Below, piece by piece: positions 13,301-23,619 of a stretch of 64,000 nt of DNA. Position 1 is the first letter of the stretch. Each line of letters starts with the position of its first letter. This DNA comes from Dirofilaria immitis (lineage: Eukaryota > Nematoda > Chromadorea > Rhabditida > Onchocercidae): the NCBI GenBank assembly GCA_024305405.1, contig JAKNDB010000087.1, forward strand, positions 5,706,501-5,770,500, given 5' to 3'. The notes under the pieces were generated by a model. The model saw nothing but the letters and a program-made list of their open reading frames with translations, was not told the DNA's origin and did no database searches. The translations under genes were made by a program, and so were the position numbers.

Positions 13301-16300
13301 AACGAATATTAAAGAAACTATTGCAAGTAGTACTGCTATATCGCCCTCTACAGAAGCTGTTGAAACAAAGGAGCAAAATGTAAAATCAACCGAACTGAAG
13401 GAAACTTCAGAGATGAAATCAGGAGAAGCGTCAGTAAAGTCGAGTTTTAGTACGTCAGAAATTGAAAAAGCATGGAACATGTAACAGAAGGAACAACTAC
13501 TGAAATTCCAACATCATTATCATCATCATCATTAGTAGCAATAAATGAAACTTCAGCAAAAACAGCGAAAGTTTTAACAGCAGAAGAGGAAGGATTAGAA
13601 TTGACAGTTGGAAGTATGGTAGAAAAGGAAGAGAAAATAGAAGATTTAGGCGCTAATATTATTCCGACAATTTCGACATCACCTATTGCTGGAAAGACTG
13701 AAAAATCCGCGAGTAAGGAAGAAATTGCAGCTTTTGAAAGCGGTAAGTTTTTATTGGGATGAACAAAAGTAGACATTTAGCGCATGAGCGCATGACATCA
13801 TGAGTGGCTTGCAACTTTATCAGCACTGACGTAGAAAACAGTATCACGCTATTCGAGACTAACTTTTGCTTCTATGCACCATAAAATTCAATATCATCCA
13901 TATATCACTAGTCACTCATATATATCTTCCTTTATCGTTTACCGTCTCTCAACACCAATTGATTTTCATACTTCTTTTCAGACTGCACTGTTTTATTTCA
14001 AGCTAGACCTATCAAGGCCCATTCCAAGGATTTTAACTTTGAATTTATTGCAATAAAAGCAATACCTACAGTAGAGCAGTGTGCTAAACGTTGTTATATG
14101 GTTTGCAATTAATTTTATGAAATTATCCGCAGAAAGTTTCAGTATCCGCCTTTGAATATAAGATTTTCATAATTAAATCAGGAAAATTTTATTCATTGTT
14201 CAACAAAATGTTTAAGAAATGCTAAGCTTAAAAAATTAAGAATTTAGAAAAATTTATGATACGTAAAATCAGAATTAGTTTTAGGATGGATGCATAGGTG
14301 CAAAGTATGATCCAGTAAACCAGAAATGTTTGTTAGCATTTGGAGACCATCACCAATGTGACGAAAATGAGCAAGTGCGTCATTCATTGAATGCTACCGA
14401 AACATTGTGGATTCACTGTATCAGTTGCAGTACGTTGATTCATTATTCTGCTTTTCCTGCATTCTTTTTTTGCTATTTTTACTGGTTGTTGATTTTCGTT
14501 TTGCTAAAATTAAACTTTCTTTCAGAGAAAGAATTCATCGAAAGCACCCTAGGCTTATTTATTCGAGATACAACTACTTTGCCAGGTTTATGGGCTTGTA
14601 ATTTTCCTCATATTTGAAATACTATTGAGACTTACTCTTTTTTATTATCTTATTTCAGAGGTGATCGAGAAGTCAAAAGAAGTCCAGAATATAGGACTGG
14701 AATTTAGTGCAAAGCATAAAGGATCCATAGTAGCTGAAGGAGAATTCGACAATGGTTCCATTACAATAATTATGGAAGAACAAGAGACGTCAAGACCGTC
14801 AACATTGCAATCTTCAATGGATACATCGACAAAAAAGTCGGATTTAAATGTGAAGATGGAATTTGTTTCAACCTCAGCTGGAGTCATAGAAAAATTTGCA
14901 GGAACAAATTTACAGACATCATTGACTGTTTCCACTGATGCTAAAATTTCTGAAAGTAGCACTGCTTCTCCTGCCATTAAGGAACCAACCATCACTTCTC
15001 GAACAGAATTCAGCGAACGAAAAGATCAAGAAGAGGCTGTTATCGAATTTCAAGAGAAAACTGAACCAATAACAATTTCAGCAGAAATCACCATTACACC
15101 AATGTCTCATAGTGAAACTGTCCAAAAATTTAATGAAATAACGGACGATATCGTTGAAGTTGTAGCTAGCGTTATTACAAATATTTCAAGCAGTGTCCCA
15201 GAAACTGTAACTGATATGCTAGATATAAAACAAAAAGCAGCATGTCAGAAAGATCGACTACAGAAACTAATGAAATTATGTCATCCGTTGCACGTGAGAC
15301 TACAACCATAGAATCACATGTTAGAGAAATATCAACTACTGTTAAAGAAACACCTGAAATAGATATTACTTCATCGGTTACAGAAGAAACTGTATCGGCA
15401 AAATTGGATACTGAAGTGATACAATTGAAATATGCATCGACTGAAAAATTAGGTAAGGACATAATGTTATCAAATATGCCAAATGCAACAACTATTGAGT
15501 TAGTTAATGTAGTAACATCTATCGCAGAAGAAGCAAGTACTTCCACAAGTAACCAGGGAAATATCGAAGTTATATCCGGAATTCTACATGAGACATCTGA
15601 AGAAGGAAACAATCCTGATGAAGTTTTGTTCTCTCAATCTCAATCAATCTCAAATTCTATAACCCAGCAACCACTTGTGCAAGAAACTGTCAATGGTATT
15701 ATCGAAAAGTTGATCAGTCAACTTCAATAAAAGATCTTTCGATAAATACTAAACCAGCGGCAATAGACGAAACGATTAGGAAAGAAGCGATTAAAGTTGT
15801 AACTGAAATGACGGAAGGGTCGTTGAATGCTGCCGATAAATTAATAAAGGGAGGTCAGTATGAAATAATTTTAGGACAAAAAAAGTAAATTTTATTTATG
15901 CTATTTTGCTTTCTATCGATCCTACAAATTATTTCTTTTATTTTCCTGAGACTTAAAAATAATTTTCATATAATAATTCAAAAGATTAATCATAATCAAA
16001 ACAGTAATTCGTTGTCTAGGTGAATATATGACGACTGAACCACCTGTACAAGCAGTCTCAGATTTAATTAATGTTTTGAGTCAAAATTCGAAAATCGAAG
16101 AAGTGCTTCACAAGGAAGAAGAAAATGGTATTCAGGCTTTGTTTTAATGGACAATTTATGATTAAAATGTTTATTTCAAATCATTTTTTTTGTTTTTGAG
16201 GTTTAAGTTAGCAAATAATATAAAAATTGAAGATTCTAATTAAAATTTAGCTCATAATTTACAAAAAGAAGTCCTTTTGGCAAACTGCACCTTTGAATCT

Positions 16301-18261
16301 GTGAAAAGTGGTGCAGAAAAACTTCGGGATTCTGACAATGTTCCTGCAATCTCTTACGATGCAAATAAATAAAATTAAATTAGTGGAATATTGTGGTAAA
16401 TTAAATTTTATTTAAAGTCAGCATCAAAATGAATGTTTTATTAGAGGACAGAAATTTTGTATATTCTTGAAGACGCATTTGTCGTTGATGGTATATCCGT
16501 AGCGGAGGATGCAGATGAACAAACGACAACTGATATTCTAATCAATAATCTTCAGGATGACCCCACCAAAAATTTTCTTCTGAACACTACTAAAATAGGC
16601 CTTTTTAAAGGTAAATTTGCACATGAAGTTTTTAAATATCATTTGTTATAATCATATGAAGGATTCGTCCTGTCCTAAGGATGCTCTTAAACAAAATAAT
16701 ATTAAAATTTCTATATATTTTTGCATTTTAAATTTTATTAGAATCTAAAAAATTTTCTGAAAACTTCATTTTTGCAAAAATTTCTATGGTATTTGCATTG
16801 TAATTTAATCGATAACTCATTTAAAAACAATGCAAATCTTTTTTTGTATGTTCAACAGATAGAATCTGCGTAACTTCAGTTTTGGATGCATTTTCACCCA
16901 AGAACATTGTTAGTTTCTTTTTGAGTGGAAATTATAAAAATTAAGAATCTTCAATTAGTTTTTGAATTAAAATATATTTCGTGGAATATAAAGTCCAAAG
17001 ATTCTTGAGTCTTCGAAAAAATAGAGAAAGCAATTTTATGTTCATTTTAATTTGTCATGAATTAAGAAAGACTTTAATTTAAGAAAATTAATCATTCTCC
17101 GAAAATTCAAAAATATTTATCTCTTTAATTCTTTTTTCAGCTAAACTTTAATCATTGCAGGAATAGTTGCTGGATGCCCCGGTCGAATTGAATTCGAAAT
17201 ATTAGAAGCAGAAGATCTCTCCCAGCTAAACGTTACCAGTGAGATTCTAGTGGAATCACCAGCTGCATGTGCGATGAAATGTTACGAAGCAGTAAAATTT
17301 TTTACGCATTTATAAAAGAGATTAATTATTAAATGCATAATAGGTGGTAATCATACCATCTTATTTATCAAGCAGTTTGTAGCACGAAATTCTTCATTGA
17401 ATAGATTTCGTTAATATGGAGTCATTACTGCCTTATTTGTTTACGAATTTCTTTACAGGAGTTCGAAACTAATATAAATTATTTGAAGGCAAATTGTGTT
17501 CTCGCAGCATATAAGCCAAGTGAAAATGATGAATCAACAGCAATATGCTTGCTGACAAATAATTCTGGTGTTTGCTCACCCCAGGAGAAATTTATACCTC
17601 AGCATAAATCTGACGTATCACCACTTATTATCAGTTGCTTGAAATGCACCAGTACGCATTGTTCATGCTCATTTTGCAAGAATTATAATTTTCTTCTACC
17701 ATGGCTGCTGTGATTTAGATCTTATTTGATTCAATATTGATTTTATAAATCTTAGCAATGTGATATAATCAAATTTTAAAATTCACCACTGATTCTTCCA
17801 GAATGCAATTATACTATTAGTGCTATAACGGAATTGACGAGAATACACCGATCGGAAATAGTGGAACCGGCACTTTCCACTGGACAATGCGCTAAGATAT
17901 GCTGGAAACATAACTGCACTGTTTCTCAATACGATCATAGATCCAATCTTGTAAGCATCTTAGGGCTTGGTTTTCAAATTCAAAGCCATTAATTGAAGTT
18001 ATATAAACCTGATTGATGATAATGCCAATAGCTCAATCGAATTTTTTCTTAAAATTTTCAGCACACTTAATACCTCATGCATAGGGAAATTTTGCAACAA
18101 TGTTAAATATTTGTAACGATCTGCTATTATTAAATATATCGGAAGATTTTCAGTGTTCATTATCATTAGTAAAAGGTCAAAAGGATTGTCCTCAAGAAAC
18201 ACCAATAGTGGTAAATGGTGACGAGGTCGTATTACTGGAATGCGTCCGATGTTTCGCATAG
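4358..18261 (+). CDS. Large secreted multi-PAN/apple-domain protein
   Basis: Exons: 4358-4451, 6720-7013, 7229-7285, 8389-8525, 8938-9053, 9420-9455, 10279-10470, 10593-10671, 10923-11113, 11236-12425, 12579-12697, 12800-12941, 13052-13075, 13300-13742, 13982-14100, 14285-14429, 14526-14585, 14659-15853, 16020-16127, 16251-16610, 17161-17291, 17459-17651, 17802-17950, 18154-18261. The start codon opens a signal-peptide-like segment (FSATIICIIIVISAAS). Eight cysteine modules follow, most shaped like a PAN/apple domain: an early C-x-C/V, then ECxxxCY, then CxL and a closing CxxC (WIHCTGC, WIHCISC, CLKC, CVRC). Long Ser/Thr/Glu-rich linkers separate them. PAN domains bind proteins or carbohydrates; this protein's partner is unknown. 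Splice phases agree, but several exons need one extra base to stay open, listed separately. The stop is TAG at 18259-18261. Sure of family, less of exact exon edges. Confidence 0.75.
4452..6719 (+). other. GC-AG intron 1 of the PAN gene
   Basis: Exon 1 ends ...AGAACAG and is followed by gcatgtta, not GT. This is the only junction that keeps the frame into the first PAN exon (G + AA TGT gives Glu-Cys). GC-AG introns are a known minor class. Confidence 0.5.
6720..7013 (+). other. PAN module 1
   Basis: One exon encodes a whole module: ECPDDRLMVYV, then LLECTRKCYNDSRCFSLKY, then GCLLTNF, closing with IECIKC. It is the cleanest copy in the gene and served as the guide for the others. Confidence 0.8.
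8389..9455 (+). other. PAN module 2, split over three exons, frame-broken
   Basis: Exon 8389-8525 gives MKCHENILFIAEE and ECAKKCFDNCCK. Exon 9420-9455 gives the closing KITCLVC. The middle exon 8938-9053 is 116 bases and cannot connect the two in frame. Two extra bases, near the A6 run at 8961-8966 and near 8989, would recover the expected K-C and DNCETKPF cysteines. Confidence 0.55.
8703..8836. repeat. 17-bp perfect inverted repeat in a PAN-gene intron
   Basis: TCTAGTATCCATCATTA at 8703-8719 and its exact reverse complement at 8820-8836, separated by 100 bases. Confidence 0.85.
10593..11113 (+). other. PAN module 3
   Basis: Two exons: ACIVVFEVDPKANM, then HCAYLCFRDACAAAIF, GTCKRRF and the closing LQCFRC. 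It is preceded by a Ser-rich exon (10279-10470) and followed by a roughly 400-residue Ser/Thr/Glu-rich linker (11236-12425). Confidence 0.75.
12579..14429 (+). other. PAN modules 4 and 5 with Thr/Glu-rich linker
   Basis: Module 4 is 12579-12697 plus 12800-12941 (GCIVTFQADL, EVCAGRCYK, DGCTGAKYNP, WIHCTGC). Module 5 is 13982-14100 plus 14285-14429 (DCTVLFQARP, EQCAKRCYM, DGCIGAKYDP, WIHCISC). They share the same intron position, just after CY[KM], so they probably arose by module duplication. Between them, 13052-13742 encodes a Thr/Ser/Glu-rich linker with one frame break at the A5 run 13465-13469. Confidence 0.75.
16251..16610 (+). other. PAN module 6, degenerate
   Basis: Starts like the others (LLANCTFESVKSGAEK), then runs into TAA. 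A second frame holds LVEYCGK and, after another TAA, QNECFIRGQKFC. A third frame holds FVVDGISVAEDADEQ to a donor at 16610. The usual intron after the ECxxxC helix is missing or unrecognisable. Either this copy is decaying or the sequence carries several errors here. Confidence 0.5.
17161..18261 (+). other. PAN modules 7 and 8 and C-terminus
   Basis: Module 7 is 17161-17291 plus 17459-17651 (AGCPGRIEFEI, ACAMKCYEA, CLLTNNSGVC, SCLKC). Module 8 is 17802-17950 plus 18154-18261 (KCNYTISAITEL, QCAKICWKHNC, LLECVRCFA then stop). Both read through without frame breaks. Confidence 0.75.
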
Positions 18262-19443
18262 CTAGCAAATTACTATGTATTAAAGCACAGCAAATTTTCA
18301 TATTCCCGTTAATGTTCCTGCCTTTGATATATTATATTCAACGTTGTTCCATAAAAAATTGTTCATATTAAAGTTGGTATTTAACAATTAAGCGAAACAA
18401 ATAAAGATCACATATGCAAGGCCTGCAAAAGATTGTAAAATATTCTGGACGGGGAAAAATTTTTCCTAAATTTGTTCCTCTATTCATTACTTCTCCGTTC
18501 AGCAAAATTTCGGCAAATTTTAGATATCCGCATATTTTAAATGAAATAAACTAAATTACGATATGACTCAATCATCATTATTTTTATCTAGTCCTATCGG
18601 TTAATATCATTGCTGCTATTTGTACTCATTCGTTTTTATTTTCAAACACATTTTGTATACTACATTATCGGAGGTGAAAGTGATGGAAGAAAGATGACAA
18701 CCACTTAATTTCATTCGAAAATTACAATTGTTGAGATGCTGATGTCTCCTAATCCTTTCAGTTCGGGACAAATTAAATACTGGGCGATTGATCTAATAAC
18801 GAATGGAAATAGTAAATAAAAATAACGTCGGCTGATCAATTCTCAGTCTTTTCCACTGGGTACATGGAGTAACATGATATTATGCAATATTTGCCCCTTT
18901 CATCAATTTATCCTATAATAATAAATAATCGGGTGTTTCTATGTCATTATTTTCATTTTTCTTTCTCATTATTATTATATTGACACTATAAAACATCCAA
19001 TGCAATTATTTGCTCAAATTTAAAACCTCAGTACACAGGACTGGATAGCGGATAGACAATTTGTTAAGAAACATATGGCTGTGTCTATAATTCAGCAAGC
19101 AAGTAGTAGTTTCAGCAATACCTAATCAGGTATAAATTAACACAACACTTGGTCAAAAATAAATTAGCAATCTATTATTAAACAGGAATAAAAATGAGTG
19201 TTGCAGAAAGAGAAGAGCAATGGCTTATCAGTAGAAAAAGCATAAAAAAGAATTAAAACTGTAAAAACCGATATGACATTTTATTTCTTTTTATCATTTG
19301 AGATTTGCTCAGATTTTTCTTTAGCTGTAATCGTTTCTCTGTGTGAAATTTGTGATTTCAGAGCTATAAACTGCGAATGGGCGGACGAAGATGACAATCC
19401 TAAAATTCTAATGATTTTAATGATTAATTTCAGCTTCAGAAAA
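18262..19443. other. Convergent 3' region between PAN and coiled-coil genes
   Basis: Holds the two 3' ends, with AATAAA on plus at 18400 and on minus at 19280-19285. I see no further gene. Confidence 0.5.
18400..18405 (+). terminator. Poly(A) signal of the PAN gene
   Basis: AATAAA about 140 bases after the TAG stop. Confidence 0.5.
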
Positions 19444-22400
19444 TCACTCAAGGAGTGCTTCAATTGATTCTGTTCAATTTTCTAATCGTAAAAATCGTTA
19501 AAAAGAACAAACCAGTTGGTACATGCTGTAAAGGACTGAGCGGAGTTCTATCAATGTCGGAACTGTTACTACGTTTTGATGATCCGAAGCCAGTTGTTGT
19601 CTCTGTCAAATTCTCCGATTTTAGATCACTACTGTAGTTCGTCAACGATACACTCTAAATTTTCGCCGAATAAAATACGGATAATATCAAAAGATTAGTC
19701 GCTCATCTTTGTTACTGGTAGAAACCTCTGAAAAACGCATGTTCAAAAGGTCTTTCCATCGAAAACCTCTATTTTTAGTTGATTTTATTTTTAAAAATTT
19801 TCTTGGAATAGATAATTAGGTTATGCAGGTACCGGTTGTGCAGATATTACTATTCTACCTCACCTCATAATATATGCGTCAAATGACGGAATATACTTCT
19901 GCTTAATTTAGTCTAAGGCAAGCATTTTTTTTTGAATTGTAAAAGATTACAACAATATATCCAAATAGTTTTTGTATATTGATACAAAAAATTTACGTTT
20001 TAAAAATGAACCTACCTTATTAGCATAAAATAGAGGATTCAACACTGAATTACCATACGAATGAATTGATGCTAGCTGAAATAGTTTACTTTCAAACATA
20101 AGAATTTTTCAAATTACACTCTATTTTATTTGGGAGCTAATTTCAAGGAAGCAAAAAATTAAAAATTACTGTATAAAGTTTGAATTTCATATAAGCTAAA
20201 AGACACTTCAAAAAAGTCAAACCTGAACAAGCAGTTTGGCAACGAAACGTCTCATGAGAACGGTAATTTCATCAATTTCATTTACTGATGGTATATTTTG
20301 AATTGTGCTATTAATGCTTTTCATTGCTGGTACATTCCTGATTTGCTCCAAAGTTCGCAGTGCTTTATCCAAATTTTCAATCGTCTGCAGTTTAGATTAA
20401 ATAGCAACAAAACGAAATAAAATATTGCTACATAAAACAAAACGAGAAGTGACTAGATATTATATATATATGTGCTTTCAATTCCGCGTATTAATATTAA
20501 GTTTCCTCAGCGAAAAATAAAATTCAATGAGTACTTTTTGATAGCCATCGATTATTTCACAAACACCATAAAAGCTTTGCTCGGATCGTTCTTCAATCAT
20601 TTGGATTATCGGTTTGTGAAAATGGACATTCATCTGCTTGGTGAGCTCAGCATTTAACTTTTGTTCTCGCTTTGTTAATGCTTTCAGCTGTTATAAAGAA
20701 ACAGTGACAAATTCTGGTTTTAAGAAAAAATTGATCTAAAAAGTTTTAAAAAATTCATTCAATACATACTGGAATGCAATGATAATTTGTAATAAGTCCG
20801 TGCGTAACTAAAGAATTAATCAAATGTAGAGCAAAATAATAAAAGAGTTCTCCTGAAACAGCAAAACTTTCAAAATTAAATCATCATCACTCGAGCATCG
20901 ATATCCTTGATTTTTTGCTTGTCGAGATGAAGCTTTTCATCAAAGTTTTCGGTGCACTCTGAGACTTTCTCCAACTCACCGATTGCTTCATCGACTTTCA
21001 AGGTTCGACGATTGAGACTCTCAAGTTGCTGTTCAGAAATTTTCATATTATTGCTACTATGTTTGGGTGTTACTTTATTTCTGAAAATTTCAGAATATAA
21101 GTTCGTTAGGTAGAAAGGGAACTTTCTGCACCATTTCTATGCTACATTACGATTAAGTCATTCAGTCATTTTGCATTATTTGAATTATCATAGGCCATTT
21201 TTCAGTAACATCCATGAAGATGATATTTATCCTAATATTAATAAAATCTTTATTGCTTTATTTATAAAGCCATCATCTTGCCAGTCATTTAAAAGGAAAA
21301 AATTTCAATCCCAGCAAATGATATTAATAAATCAAATATATAAATAAATTTATTTTCTACAAATAACAAGTAAATTTATTTTCGGCATTTATCTGTTCAC
21401 TTGATTATTTTAGCTTCGATGTTTTTTCATCTTTCACTTCACTACCTTACTTTGATATATGCATATAACAGAGTTATTTGTCGTAACAAGATATTATAAT
21501 ATTTCAAATCAACTCAGCCAATCGTCAGTCAGCTTGACATTTTTGTTTTAGACTAATAAATATACAAAATACGAGTATTTTCCGCCTCTCTCATCAACCA
21601 ATTATATTGGTCGAACCAACGTTTGTGCTGAAGTTCCAGTTCTTTGGTCCATATTGCTTCAATATTGTCCAGCCGATCTTCAAGCTTCAAAAACATTTTA
21701 TGGAAACTATTTTAAAGTTTCAAGAATTTATGAATTTTATATAAAGAGATTTATTATTATATTCTCATTGTTGATCACATCATTGTATCTTGATTATATG
21801 ATTATATCATATAATATTTAAATCCGCAATTGACATTTACCTAATCCTAGCTCATGTCAGAACTAGAAAATTTGATGCTGAATTATACCATCTGGATGGC
21901 ATCTTGTGTCCTCTGATGAGTATGTCGGATTCGTTTCTGAAGAAAGATCAAATTTGAAGTCACATCGTCGTGAATCTAAAACTTGTCTGTTTAGAAATTT
22001 GAAAAAATAATTGTCATGACAAACTCCTGATCTAATAATTTAATAGCACAGAAAATACATCGAAATGGAATTACAAAAACCTGAAACGACTTGATCATTT
22101 AACTTATTGCTACTACCTTTAACTGTCGTGTTAAATTTTCGATGATAACTCGTGCCGTTTCCAGATCATCTGGCAATTCACCAGGAGAACTGCTCTCATC
22201 CTAACTTTTGCAATTTATTTTAGAATATATTAAATGATTGTAAATTATAAAATTGATATGATGGAAGCAATAAGCAATAATCCATAAAACTAGAATTTCT
22301 GATGGTTGCTGCCTAACCCTTCTTTGTTTTACTATGTATTATGAGTGCAGTTGCATGATTGTAGAAATAAATAAATAATTATAAAGTCATTTCAAACATA

Positions 22401-22571
22401 ATGTTCCACTTTATAACTTTTGAAAAGAAATTATCAGAAGAAAAATAATGATCCTTTACTGAAAACCGAGTGCTGGATCTAAAATAATTTGATAAATCTC
22501 TGTGGGACATTTGGTATTCAAAATATAGTTAAATAACAGCACAGCACTGAAACGATTCGACCGGTAACTCT
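19444..22571 (-). CDS. Coiled-coil protein of unknown family, 5' end incomplete
   Basis: Minus-strand exons joined in consistent phase: 22460-22571, 22291-22312, 22117-22200, 21889-21936, 21566-21684, 20891-21080, 20535-20687, 20223-20384, 20016-20075, 19513-19654, 19444-19469 (stop TGA). A further exon at 22622-22659 (LNFYEYIRTWREK) also fits in phase. A helical N-terminal part (RFSAVLLFNYILNTK) leads to an acidic Ser-rich stretch (DESSSPGELPDD), then heptad-rich coiled coil (ENLTRQLK, QLESLNRRTLKVDEAIGELE, LKALTKREQKLNAEL), and a Ser/Thr-rich tail ending HVPTESIEALLE. No enzyme motif, signal peptide or membrane segment is seen. I do not recognise the family. It lies on the same strand as MALT1 and downstream of it, so shared polycistronic transcription is possible but unsupported. 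Confidence 0.65.
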
Positions 22572-22659
22572 CTGAAATGATACAAATGATAATTCTATTT
22601 AAATTATTATTTTTATACTACTTTCTCTCCACGTTCGAATATATTCATAAAAATTTAAT

Positions 22660-23619
22660 CTTCGTTGAATTCAATTCAGAACAACATCCCTCGTTATATT
22701 CTTTCATTTAAGATATGCAACAGATAAAGAAAATCCCGATCATTACACAATTAAACAGTGATTCCTGGAAATAGCACTGAAAAACAAAACTACTATCCTA
22801 CTTGTATATAAAACTGTTATGCAATTTTTTTCATCATCTTCCATACATTCTATGTTAGGTCAACCACCTCTATGTCAGTTTTTTCAACACATATTTTCCG
22901 TAACTACGGACACACTGAAGTATTTAATTTCAATTCTTCGGTATTCACAAAATTATTATCGCACAGTATGTTTTTTAATTAATCAGATCGCTTTTTCTCT
23001 TAATTTCAATTTTTATCAAGCTATTTTGATGATTGCAAATTTCATGCTCTATATCTTGTAATTCTTGATATTTTAATATTAATATCCATATCATATACTT
23101 AATCTACTATACTTGTGAGAACTAAAGAAAATAAAAAAAAAACCAACAGAATATGCCTTGTCCAACAATTACATTCACACATATATTTTGCCAGTTAATC
23201 CTGTATATTATAATAAATTTATGTTACTTCGATTTGTCCGTGCTCAATTAAAGTAGCAAATTGTTCCCACAAGTTTTTATAATTTTATTACTAGGTTGAT
23301 CTACCACGTTAATCTATTCCATAAATGATACCAGGAACAGGCAATATTTATCACTATGATTATCCTTCATTCACCATTACTAATCTCTCTTATGCACTTT
23401 TTAATGAAATCATCACTAACAATTGCTAAGAAATTCAAGTTTCATCCAGAGCAACTAGAATCTGCTAAGAATTCGATTTTAAAAATACACAGTAATATCA
23501 GCACTGATCATTTCTTCGAAAAAGTTGCACAAAAATTGAATAAATGCTTGCATAGAATTCATGACAAAGCTAAAAAGTTCCGTTTTAGATAACTTAATAA
23601 TAAAGGCTAGGTAGTGAAA
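22660..23619. other. Gap between MALT1 and coiled-coil genes, ambiguous ORFs
   Basis: Probably holds the 5' exons of the coiled-coil gene. A plus-strand frame at 23356-23592 (FHPEQLESAKNSILKIH) and a minus-strand stretch over the same place (FVMNSMQAFIQFLCNFFEE) are both open. Neither has decisive splice support. Confidence 0.35.
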
